A DNA stretch of 7,174 nucleotides from Gammaproteobacteria bacterium RIFCSPHIGHO2_12_FULL_37_34 (GTDB lineage Bacteria > Pseudomonadota > Gammaproteobacteria > DSM-16500): contig MGXW01000042.1 in NCBI GenBank assembly GCA_001801495.1, forward strand, positions 1 to 7,174. Reading direction: 5' to 3'. A program made the translations under genes and the position numbers. The notes under the pieces are model-generated. The model was not told where the DNA came from, made no database searches, and saw nothing but the letters and a program-made list of their open reading frames with translations. Each line of letters starts with the position of its first letter. Positions within the stretch are counted from its first letter, which is position 1. Positions 1 to 5,982 of the stretch are shown here, one piece after another.

Positions 1-964
1 ATTGGTAGACTGCTAATGCATATAAGTCGCTCGCATTATAACGTTTGATGACATTAAAATTGCGGAACCCTAACCAATATTCTTTACTATAATGGTTTTG
101 AAATTCAATTATTTTTACTTTAAGTGTATCTTGTTTAATTTTGTTCTTAGTGAAAATTCCATATTTAGATAATTCTGATATTTTAAAAGCTTGTTCTATT
201 TTGTTGTTTTTTGTGAGGTAGTTATATCTATTTGCCGTCATGGATGCTTGTATAATGACAGGCTCATTTGTTTTCCAACCATTTTTTTTATAATAGTTTG
301 CAATACTACCAATCACGTCTACTTCATCGTCTAATAAATTGGTTTTTCCGCTTTTAGAGAAATTAATGGCGTAATGCCTATAACTGCTAGGCATAAATTG
401 GGGTTGTCCAATTGCTCCCGCGTAGGATCCCATTACTTTGCGGGGATCAAGATGTTCTTCTCGAGTTAACAATAAGAAATGCTCTAGTTCTTTTCGAAAA
501 AAGAGTGCGCGTGGTGAATGGCTAAAGGCTAAATTAGAGAGAGAATCAATGACTCGGTAGTCACCAATTCGCTGACCATACTTGGTTTCAATGCCAATGG
601 TTGCAACGATAATCCCAGCAGGGACACCAAAAGTTTTTTCTGCTTTTTTTAGAGTTTTTTCGTATTTTCTCCAAAATTCCACGCCATGTTTAATGCGCCA
701 TTCATTCACAAAAAGCATTTGATAAGTTAACCAAGGTTTTTTTTCTAATGGTTTTTTGACTTGGTGCATGACTTGTGGACGCAATTTAACGTCATTAAAT
801 AAAGCGATTAATTGTTGTTTTTTAAATTGATGGGCGTTAACCATTTTCTTTATAAATTCTTGTACATCGCGACGATGAACAAAGCCACTGTCTGCATAAC
901 TTATGGGTGATAAGATTAAGGTAAAAAGGATAAAAATATTAAAACTTATTAGGAGCAACTTCAT
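1..964 (-). CDS. mltB: Membrane-bound-type lytic murein transglycosylase B, 3' end cut by window
   Basis: Family role: cleaves the MurNAc-GlcNAc bond of peptidoglycan in the periplasm, releasing 1,6-anhydro muropeptides. 321 codons are visible; the frame is still open at base 2, right after the conserved YWLGFRNFNVIKRYNASDLY block (297-316), so probably only a few dozen residues or fewer are missing. The catalytic Glu is E126 in ATIGIETKYG; GAIGQPQFMPSSY (183-195) and VIGSIANYYKKNGW (217-230) are also MltB/Slt35 signatures. Residues 1-24 form a signal peptide ending ISYA|DS with no lipobox Cys, unlike E. coli MltB, so it is probably soluble or held otherwise. The EF-hand-like loop at 201-216 lacks most acidic ligands. 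The start is supported by AAGGA 8 nt upstream of ATG (reads 964 to 962). It lies 52 bp after rodA, probably in the same operon. Confidence 0.93.
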   Translation of the reverse strand, partial: MKLLLISFNIFILFTLILSPISYADSGFVHRRDVQEFIKKMVNAHQFKKQQLIALFNDVKLRPQVMHQVKKPLEKKPWLTYQMLFVNEWRIKHGVEFWRKYEKTLKKAEKTFGVPAGIIVATIGIETKYGQRIGDYRVIDSLSNLAFSHSPRALFFRKELEHFLLLTREEHLDPRKVMGSYAGAIGQPQFMPSSYRHYAINFSKSGKTNLLDDEVDVIGSIANYYKKNGWKTNEPVIIQASMTANRYNYLTKNNKIEQAFKISELSKYGIFTKNKIKQDTLKVKIIEFQNHYSKEYWLGFRNFNVIKRYNASDLYALAVYQ

Positions 965-1016
965 TAGCTTGTCCTTAACTACATAAAATCTATTGTACGC
1001 CGAGCATTGCCTAAGG

Positions 1017-2156
1017 TTAAGTAGTTACTAATTTTCTGTGTGTTTGGATAGACATCAGGATACCGAAATTAATCATAGTCGTGATCATAGAAGAACCACC
1101 ATAGCTAATTAAGGGTAAAGGAATGCCAACAACGGGTAAAATTCCTGTCACCATGCCCATATTAATAAAAAATGAGACAAAAAAAGTTAAAGTAATACTA
1201 GCCGCTAATAAACGTGAAAAGGTATCTTGAGCATGCATGGCGATGGTGAAACCGCGCAGGATGATGAGCATAAAAAATAGGATCAAAACAAGGCTACCAA
1301 TCAAACCAAATTCCTCCCCAGAAACAGCAAAAATAAAATCAGTAGTATGTTCTGGAAGAAAATGGAGATGGGACTGGGTGCCATTCAACCATCCTTTTCC
1401 AAATAGTCCTCCCGATCCAATAGCAATTTTAGATTGAATAATATTATATCCTGCACCCAGTGGATCTCTTTCCGGACTTAAAAATGTTAACACTCGTTGG
1501 CGTTGATAATCATGAAGAAAATACCAGGAAAATGGGATACTCATTATGATTATACTAAATAGAGGAACAATGATTTTTCCACTTAATCCGGCAAAAAATA
1601 GAACACTACTACCAGCAATGAATAGCAAGATGGCTGTGCCAAGATCGGGCTGTTTAGCTGTTAAGATAACGGGTATAAAAATAATAGGTAAGGCAATTAA
1701 AACGGATTTAATAGTGATAGGTAAATGAATGTTGTGATAATACCAGGCAAGGAATAATGGGATGCTTAGCTTCATCATTTCTGCAGGTTGAAAGCGAAAT
1801 ATGCCCACATTGAGCCAACGTTGTGCTCCCTTACCGATATGACCTGTCATTAAGACGATGATCAATAGCAATAACCCGGCAATATAAATCCATGGTGCTG
1901 AGCGTTGCCAGGTGATAGGGGGAATTTGGGCAATAATAAGTAGGACCAGAAAAGCTACTATTAGGCGAATCGTTTGTAATTCAGTGGTTCCAATTTTTTG
2001 ACCACTTGCACTATAAAGTATAAAAAGCCCAGCGATACTAAGCAATAAAAGAAATGAAAATAAAAAAATATCGATATGCAAATATTGCCACATTGTCCGA
2101 TAACGCATATCGTTTTGTGGTTTTTTAAATCGCGATTTAATGTGATCTATTAGCAT
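1017..2156 (-). CDS. mrdB: Rod-shape-determining SEDS glycosyltransferase RodA
   Basis: Family role: polytopic inner-membrane peptidoglycan glycosyltransferase of the elongasome (also called rodA), polymerising lipid II with PBP2. 379 residues, close to the usual 370, with about ten hydrophobic segments. SEDS landmarks: YSASGQ (48-53), GAQRWLNVGIFRFQPAEMMKL (110-130), KQPDLGTA (168-175), GKGWLNGTQSHLHFLPEHTTDFIFAVSGEEFG (253-284) with the presumed catalytic Asp at D273, and PLPLISYGGSS (346-356). The start is uncertain: no Shine-Dalgarno precedes the ATG at 2156, and Met17 (MRYRTMWQYLHID) or Met22 would leave a cytoplasmic tail nearer family length. Normally it directly follows mrdA; here about 1.4 kb with an inverted ATPase gene intervenes, so it may need its own promoter or long read-through from hemH-mrdA. 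mltB follows after 52 bp. Confidence 0.96.
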   Translation of the reverse strand: MLIDHIKSRFKKPQNDMRYRTMWQYLHIDIFLFSFLLLLSIAGLFILYSASGQKIGTTELQTIRLIVAFLVLLIIAQIPPITWQRSAPWIYIAGLLLLIIVLMTGHIGKGAQRWLNVGIFRFQPAEMMKLSIPLFLAWYYHNIHLPITIKSVLIALPIIFIPVILTAKQPDLGTAILLFIAGSSVLFFAGLSGKIIVPLFSIIIMSIPFSWYFLHDYQRQRVLTFLSPERDPLGAGYNIIQSKIAIGSGGLFGKGWLNGTQSHLHFLPEHTTDFIFAVSGEEFGLIGSLVLILFFMLIILRGFTIAMHAQDTFSRLLAASITLTFFVSFFINMGMVTGILPVVGIPLPLISYGGSSMITTMINFGILMSIQTHRKLVTT

Positions 2157-2316
2157 ACTGAAGTTTCATCGTTTTGAGTAATGAAGAAGCATCCTCGCCA
2201 TGCTACACCAATCAATCGTTTGTCAGCAAATGACTCTGCTTTATCACAATTTTTTGCAATTTCGCTGCCGCAAGCGGCTGGGTTATTGAGTATCGCATAA
2301 TCATTTGACCCTTTTT
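2157..2316. other. Intergenic stretch between rodA and the ATPase cassette, with remnant-like open frames
   Basis: No recognisable gene. On the minus strand two overlapping frames stay open. One begins at ATG 2304 after AAGGG (2309-2313) and ends with TGA at 2212, giving 30 residues that include QPLAAAKLQKIVIKQSHLL. The other ends with TAA at 2150, overlapping the rodA start as ATGCTAA. A small GC-rich dyad, GCCGC-AA-GCGGC, sits at 2267-2278. The first frame would join the mrdA frame if the segment bounded by the TGAGTATCG repeats were removed, so this stretch may hold the severed tail of mrdA; that is inference. Neither frame resembles a protein family I know. Confidence 0.4.
2200..2229 (-). 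promoter_or_regulatory. Weak candidate promoter for rodA-mltB
   Basis: On the minus strand TTGCTG (2224-2229) and TAGCAT (2200-2205) are 18 bp apart, which would start a transcript about 37 nt before the rodA ATG. Both boxes match the sigma-70 consensus poorly. It is listed because the ATPase cassette separates rodA from mrdA, so a local promoter would be useful there. Confidence 0.25.
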
Positions 2317-2333
2317 TAGTATCCTTGTAAAAT
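2305..2333 (+). promoter_or_regulatory. Sigma-70 promoter of the ATPase gene, overlapping the palindrome
   Basis: TTGACC (2305-2310), a 17-bp spacer and TAAAAT (2328-2333) form a good sigma-70 promoter. Transcription would start near 2340, about 25 nt before the ATG at 2365. The -10 box lies on the end of the left arm of the palindrome 2317-2365, and the start site falls in its loop. A protein bound to the palindrome would therefore block this promoter. The overlap also argues against the in-frame ATG at 2332 as a translation start. Confidence 0.65.
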
Positions 2334-2365
2334 GGGAGATAGAATACCAATTTACAAGGATACTA
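2317..2365. repeat. Large palindrome over the ATPase promoter and ribosome-binding site
   Basis: TAGTATCCTTGTAAA (2317-2331) is the exact reverse complement of TTTACAAGGATACTA (2351-2365). After one A/A mismatch, TGG (2333-2335) pairs with CCA (2347-2349), giving an 18-pair stem around an 11-nt loop. The right arm contains the AAGGA Shine-Dalgarno and ends at the first base of the ATG. The local promoter would start transcription inside the loop, so its own mRNA cannot form this hairpin; a DNA operator fits better. Read-through transcripts from upstream would fold and hide the ribosome-binding site. Confidence 0.9.
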
Positions 2366-3504
2366 TGGACCGTAAACACTATATTAAGCGTATACAAAAA
2401 GCATTTAAAATTCACCCTATTGTTGCATTATTGGGACCTAGGCAGTGTGGAAAAACTACTCTCGCTCATGATTATATTCACCATGAATACCGTTCTATTA
2501 AAACAAGAAATTACTTTGATTTAGAGAAAAACACAGATTTAGCTCGATTAGCTCATCCACAGCTAGCACTTGAACCTCTGAAAGAGTTAATTGTGATTGA
2601 TGAAATTCAGCGTATTCCAGAATTATTTCCAGTAATACGTGTATTGGTAGATCAAGTTAAAACACAACGATATTTAATTCTAGGCAGCGCTTCTCGTGAT
2701 TTAATTCGACAATCCTCTGAAACACTTGCAGGTCGAATACAGTATATTGAGACAACACCTTTCTCCTATGAAGAAACGCATCGTATTGATCGTTTATGGT
2801 TGCGTGGTGGGTTTCCATTATCTTATTTATCGCAAACTGATGAAGATAGTTATGTTTGGCGTAGGGAATATACGCAAACTTTTCTTGAGCGTGATATTCC
2901 TAATCTTGGTATAAGAATTTCACCACCAGAGTTAAGGCGTTTCTGGAGGATGATTGCTCACCATCATGGCAATATATTTAATGCATCTGAAATAGGGAAA
3001 TCTCTCGGATTAAATCATAAAACTATTCGTCATTATACTGATATTTTGGTTGGTACATTTATGTTGCGTGAAGTACCTGCTTGGTTTGAAAATATTTCAA
3101 AACGTCAAGTAAAATCCCCTAAAATATATTTTCGTGATAGTGGCATTTTGCATTATTTATTAAATATTCTCAACGATGACAGTTTACACCACCACCCTAA
3201 ATTAGGGTCTTCATGGGAAGGATTTGCCTTAGAGTCCATTATTAGACATCATGAAGCATCTGACGGTGAATATTATTTTTGGGGAACACAAGGACATGCT
3301 GAATTAGATTTACTCATTATCAAAAATGGTAAGCGTTTAGGATTTGAATTTAAATATACGGATACGCCTAAAATAACAAAATCCATGACAATTGCTATGG
3401 AAAACCTTAAATTAGATAAATTATTTATTATTTTTCCGGGTAAAGAATCATTTTCACTCGCCACACATATTGATGCTGTCGGATTGGAAAATTATTTAAC
3501 GTGA
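2365..3504 (+). CDS. AAA_14-family ATPase with C-terminal DUF4143 (PD-(D/E)xK-like) domain
   Basis: 379 residues from ATG 2365, chosen because AAGGA lies 5 nt upstream; an in-frame ATG at 2332 overlaps the -10 box. Domains: P-loop ATPase with Walker A GPRQCGKTT (24-32), Walker B LIVIDE (75-80), sensor-like GSASRDL (107-113) and LAGR (121-124); a winged-helix-like segment NASEIGKSLGLNHKTIRHY (206-224); then DUF4143, with GSSWEGFALESII (281-293), ELDLLI (313-318) and FEFK (327-330), which together look like an intact nuclease-fold core (E290, D315, E328, K330; assignment inferred). The family is widespread, often in many copies, and its role is not established. It is the only plus-strand gene here, converging on mrdA and diverging from rodA. 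Full length suggests a working gene. Autoregulation through the palindrome at its start is possible but inferred. Confidence 0.93.
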   Translation: MDRKHYIKRIQKAFKIHPIVALLGPRQCGKTTLAHDYIHHEYRSIKTRNYFDLEKNTDLARLAHPQLALEPLKELIVIDEIQRIPELFPVIRVLVDQVKTQRYLILGSASRDLIRQSSETLAGRIQYIETTPFSYEETHRIDRLWLRGGFPLSYLSQTDEDSYVWRREYTQTFLERDIPNLGIRISPPELRRFWRMIAHHHGNIFNASEIGKSLGLNHKTIRHYTDILVGTFMLREVPAWFENISKRQVKSPKIYFRDSGILHYLLNILNDDSLHHHPKLGSSWEGFALESIIRHHEASDGEYYFWGTQGHAELDLLIIKNGKRLGFEFKYTDTPKITKSMTIAMENLKLDKLFIIFPGKESFSLATHIDAVGLENYLT

Positions 3505-3560
3505 GTATCGTCTAAGTCAATAGCTTGCTCTTGGCTTAGACGATACTCATGTTAAATAGT
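3491..3560. repeat. Inverted repeat joining the convergent 3' ends of the ATPase gene and mrdA
   Basis: Arms 3491-3516 and 3535-3560 are 26 bases each and match at 24 positions when one is inverted; the core GAGTATCGTCTAAG / CTTAGACGATACTC is perfect. Pairing continues inward with one G.T pair and then CAA/TTG, leaving a 10-base loop. Each arm includes a gene's last codons and stop: both proteins end Tyr-Leu-Thr-stop, TATTTAACGTGA in the ATPase and TATTTAACATGA in mrdA. The hairpin could end transcription in both directions or protect 3' ends, but no T-run follows either arm, so it is not a standard intrinsic terminator. The outer AGTATC/GATACT hexamers are shared with the palindrome at 2317-2365. 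Confidence 0.9.
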
Positions 3561-5373
3561 AATCTAAAATATCTCGTGCTACTTCAATGGCAGTATTGCT
3601 GTTTTCAGTAATGACAGCGAGTGCAATTTTAGGTTTGTCGATAGGCGCAAAAGTGATAAAGAGATGATGATCGCGTAATTTTTCTTCCAAGTCTTGTTGT
3701 TTATCCACTTCATCGCGATTTCCGCGCCTTGCTATGATTTGTGCCGTTCCTGTTTTGGCGGCGAGTGTATAGCGATGGGTACGGCCATATCGATAAGCCG
3801 TACCTGCGGGTGTAGCCACTACATGTTGCATGGCAGTAATAACAGTTTCCCAGGAAATAGTGCGCAACGAAATAGTATTGAGAAGAACAGATTGTTGAGG
3901 AATTACCGCTTTCCCAGGTAGCTGTTCGCCAAGCAATAAATAAGGCATAAAATGTTGACCGCGATTCGCTAAAATAGAGGTTGCCACTGCCAATTGCAAA
4001 GGAGTAGCACGCATATAACCTTGACCAATGGCAGAATTGATTGTATCACCGTCATACCAACGCACACCTTTGGTTTGTTGTTTCCATTCAGGCGATGCAA
4101 GGATGCCAGCAATTTCTTCTTCAAGATCGATACCTGTTAAACGGCCAAATCCAAATTGGGTTAATATAGCATCCATACGATGAATACCCATTTTATTTGC
4201 TAAGTGATAAAAATAAACATCACAGGAACTTATAATGGCTTTGTTTAAATCAACCATTCCATGCCCATAACGCACCCAATCATGAAAGCGATGAGTATGA
4301 TTGCGTAGCTGAAACCATCCGGGATCATAAATAGTATCAGTAGGTGTGATGATGCCTGATTCAAGTCCAGCAAGTGCAAGATAAGGTTTGATTGTTGAAG
4401 CTAAAGGATATAATCCGCGTAATGCTCGATTATAAAGTGGCCGATCTTGTGATTGTTGTAATGATTGATAATTGCTTTGACTCATACCCAACACAAACTG
4501 ATTAGGATCGTAACCGGGTTCGCTCACCATGGCTAATACTTGCCCGGTGGCTGGTTGAATGGCAACAATGGCCCCACGGCGCCCATGTAATGCTTTTTCA
4601 GCGGCAAGTTGTAAGCCAATGTCAAGGGTCAAATAAATATTTCTTCCAGGGTTACTTTTGATTTCTTTTAATACTCGTACGGTTTTCCCATGGGCATCAT
4701 TTTCTACTTGTTGATAACCAACATTGCCGTGCAATTCTTCTTCGTAATATTTTTCTATTCCCAATTTGCCAATGTAATAACTAGCGCTGTAATTGGTAGT
4801 ATCAATTTCTTGAAGCTCTTGTGTGTTAATACGACCCATATAACCAATAACGTGACTAAAGCTTTTTTCGTAAGGATAATGTCTCATTAAGCGTGCTTTA
4901 ATGACGACGCCTGGAAATTGATGTTGATTTTCAGCAAAGCGATTAACCTCATCTTCTGTTAAACGCAGCTTCAATGGAATCTCATCGAAACGGCGATGTT
5001 GTTTGAGTTGCTTATTAAATTGAATCATATCATTTTCACTTAAAGTAATAATTTTATTAAGTTGAAGCAGAGTGGTTGCTAAGTTTGTAGCTTGCATAGG
5101 GATAACATCTAAACTAAAAACAGGAATATTTTCAGCAAGCAGCACTTGATTGCGATCATAAATTAATCCGCGGGTAGGCTCGATTGGAACCAAATCTAAC
5201 CAATTTTTTGTAGAAAGCGTTATATAAAGGTTGTGTTTATATACTTGCAGATAAATAAGCCGGCCCATTAGTAACAAAATGGAACAAGTGATTACAATAA
5301 ATGCTATGACTGTGCGATTGATGATCAGCTGAATTTCTTGTTGATGATTTTTTAACGGAGTTAATCGTTGCAT
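3547..5373 (-). CDS. mrdA: Penicillin-binding protein 2, peptidoglycan D,D-transpeptidase
   Basis: Family role: class B PBP that cross-links peptidoglycan for lateral-wall growth, working with RodA; anchored in the inner membrane with a periplasmic catalytic domain. 608 residues. One N-terminal membrane anchor (about 20-45), the pedestal region with TRGLIYDRN (67-75), PGVVIKARLMRHYP (154-167), and GKLGIEKYYEEELHG (202-216). Transpeptidase motifs: STIK with nucleophile S326, SCD (383-385) and KTGTAQ (540-545). The serine is preceded by YPLA rather than the more usual YPPG. It ends abruptly after VARDILDYYLT, about 25 residues short of E. coli PBP2 (633), inside the inverted repeat at 3491-3560. 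It starts 9 bp after the pagL-like stop with no clear Shine-Dalgarno, suggesting translational coupling. rodA, its usual downstream neighbour, is displaced by the ATPase gene. Confidence 0.96.
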   Translation of the reverse strand: MQRLTPLKNHQQEIQLIINRTVIAFIVITCSILLLMGRLIYLQVYKHNLYITLSTKNWLDLVPIEPTRGLIYDRNQVLLAENIPVFSLDVIPMQATNLATTLLQLNKIITLSENDMIQFNKQLKQHRRFDEIPLKLRLTEDEVNRFAENQHQFPGVVIKARLMRHYPYEKSFSHVIGYMGRINTQELQEIDTTNYSASYYIGKLGIEKYYEEELHGNVGYQQVENDAHGKTVRVLKEIKSNPGRNIYLTLDIGLQLAAEKALHGRRGAIVAIQPATGQVLAMVSEPGYDPNQFVLGMSQSNYQSLQQSQDRPLYNRALRGLYPLASTIKPYLALAGLESGIITPTDTIYDPGWFQLRNHTHRFHDWVRYGHGMVDLNKAIISSCDVYFYHLANKMGIHRMDAILTQFGFGRLTGIDLEEEIAGILASPEWKQQTKGVRWYDGDTINSAIGQGYMRATPLQLAVATSILANRGQHFMPYLLLGEQLPGKAVIPQQSVLLNTISLRTISWETVITAMQHVVATPAGTAYRYGRTHRYTLAAKTGTAQIIARRGNRDEVDKQQDLEEKLRDHHLFITFAPIDKPKIALAVITENSNTAIEVARDILDYYLT

Positions 5374-5382
5374 GGCTTTATA

Positions 5383-5943
5383 TTACTGGAATCGGTAACC
5401 AACATCGAGCATTACTGGAATAGTAATACCTGAGTTGTGTTTAGAAAGATGGGCATTGGAATAATGTATTGCATGTAAACCAAGGATGAACTGTTGAGAG
5501 GTTCCAAAGAGCAATCCAACACCTATTCTATCTTGAAAAGCAAAATGAATGCCCAACTTACGATTATCCAGGTAGATATGATTGAGGTAAGCTGCTCCTA
5601 TACTAAAATCGATAAAAAGTGATACTTTTTCTTTTTGCTGAAGCATCATTCGAACGACAGGCGCAATAGAATAAATATTAAGCGTTGTGTAGTAAGGCTT
5701 ATTTGTAATCCAAAAATGAGAAAAGCCACCATCAAAATAAACATAGAGCCATTTTTCCCAATGTATGGTTTCTGGATCGTATGTCAGCATGAATTGGTAA
5801 CCGTGCAAGCTTGGTGGTTCTTTGGTCACAAGGGGGTAAGAAAAATTAGCGCCATAATAAGGTTTAGCGTAGGCGATAGTTAAGCAGAAAAAAATGATTA
5901 AACTAGTGATGAAAGATAATTTTTGCTCGTTATTAAATAGCAT
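5383..5943 (-). CDS. pagL: PagL-like lipid A 3-O-deacylase family outer-membrane protein
   Basis: The family removes the 3-O-acyl chain from lipid A in the outer membrane. 186 residues from ATG 5943, chosen because AAGGAAG lies just upstream and because it gives a normal signal peptide (1-26, ...LTIAYA|K); upstream in-frame starts at 5961 and 5973 lack both. The body is built of amphipathic beta-strand-like segments; the C-terminal LGLHAIHYSNAHLSKHNSG (155-172) carries the family HxSNA motif, with H160 and S162 as the expected catalytic His and Ser. The third triad residue, Glu twelve places after the Ser in Pseudomonas PagL, is Thr174 here, so activity is doubtful or altered. The protein ends GYRFQ, one Gln beyond the usual terminal Phe. 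It sits between hemH (39-bp gap) and mrdA (9-bp gap), probably co-transcribed. Confidence 0.8.
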   Translation of the reverse strand: MLFNNEQKLSFITSLIIFFCLTIAYAKPYYGANFSYPLVTKEPPSLHGYQFMLTYDPETIHWEKWLYVYFDGGFSHFWITNKPYYTTLNIYSIAPVVRMMLQQKEKVSLFIDFSIGAAYLNHIYLDNRKLGIHFAFQDRIGVGLLFGTSQQFILGLHAIHYSNAHLSKHNSGITIPVMLDVGYRFQ

Positions 5944-5982
5944 GTTCTTCCTTGAACACATTTTCACCCACAAGCTGTGCGA

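Larger units (their letters stand above)
2287..3549. mobile_element. Putative ATPase cassette bounded by TGAGTATCG inverted repeats
   Basis: TGAGTATCG at 2287-2295 recurs inverted as CGATACTCA at 3541-3549; scattered matches (TAA, C) continue inward. Between them lies one gene, the AAA_14/DUF4143 ATPase, opposite to all neighbours, with a large palindrome at each end. The unit separates mrdA from rodA, which are adjacent in most rod-shaped Gram-negatives. No transposase, integrase or clear target-site duplication is visible, so mobility would depend on the ATPase, on an enzyme supplied elsewhere, or on recombination. Nine bases could match by chance; the boundary calls rest on context. Confidence 0.4.

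Noticed and set aside
1..964. Frameshift or decay in mltB
   Set aside because: The frame is open from 964 to base 2 with all family blocks in order; it is only cut by the window edge.
1237..1437. Short plus-strand frames inside rodA, mrdA, pagL and hemH (for example 1237-1437, 3694-3921, 4690-4890, 5635-5883, 6057-6284)
   Set aside because: They lie antisense to well-supported genes and show no recognisable protein features.
2150..2350. 66-codon minus-strand frame overlapping the rodA start
   Set aside because: It needs a TTG start inside the palindrome, has no suitable ribosome-binding site and resembles no family; kept only as part of the intergenic description.
2332..2364. Eleven-codon upstream extension of the ATPase from ATG 2332
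   Set aside because: That ATG lies on the -10 box and has no ribosome-binding site, while ATG 2365 has AAGGA at ideal spacing.
3501..3550. Rho-independent terminator for the ATPase and mrdA
   Set aside because: The hairpin is strong but no T-run follows on either strand, so it is reported as an inverted repeat with only a possible barrier role.
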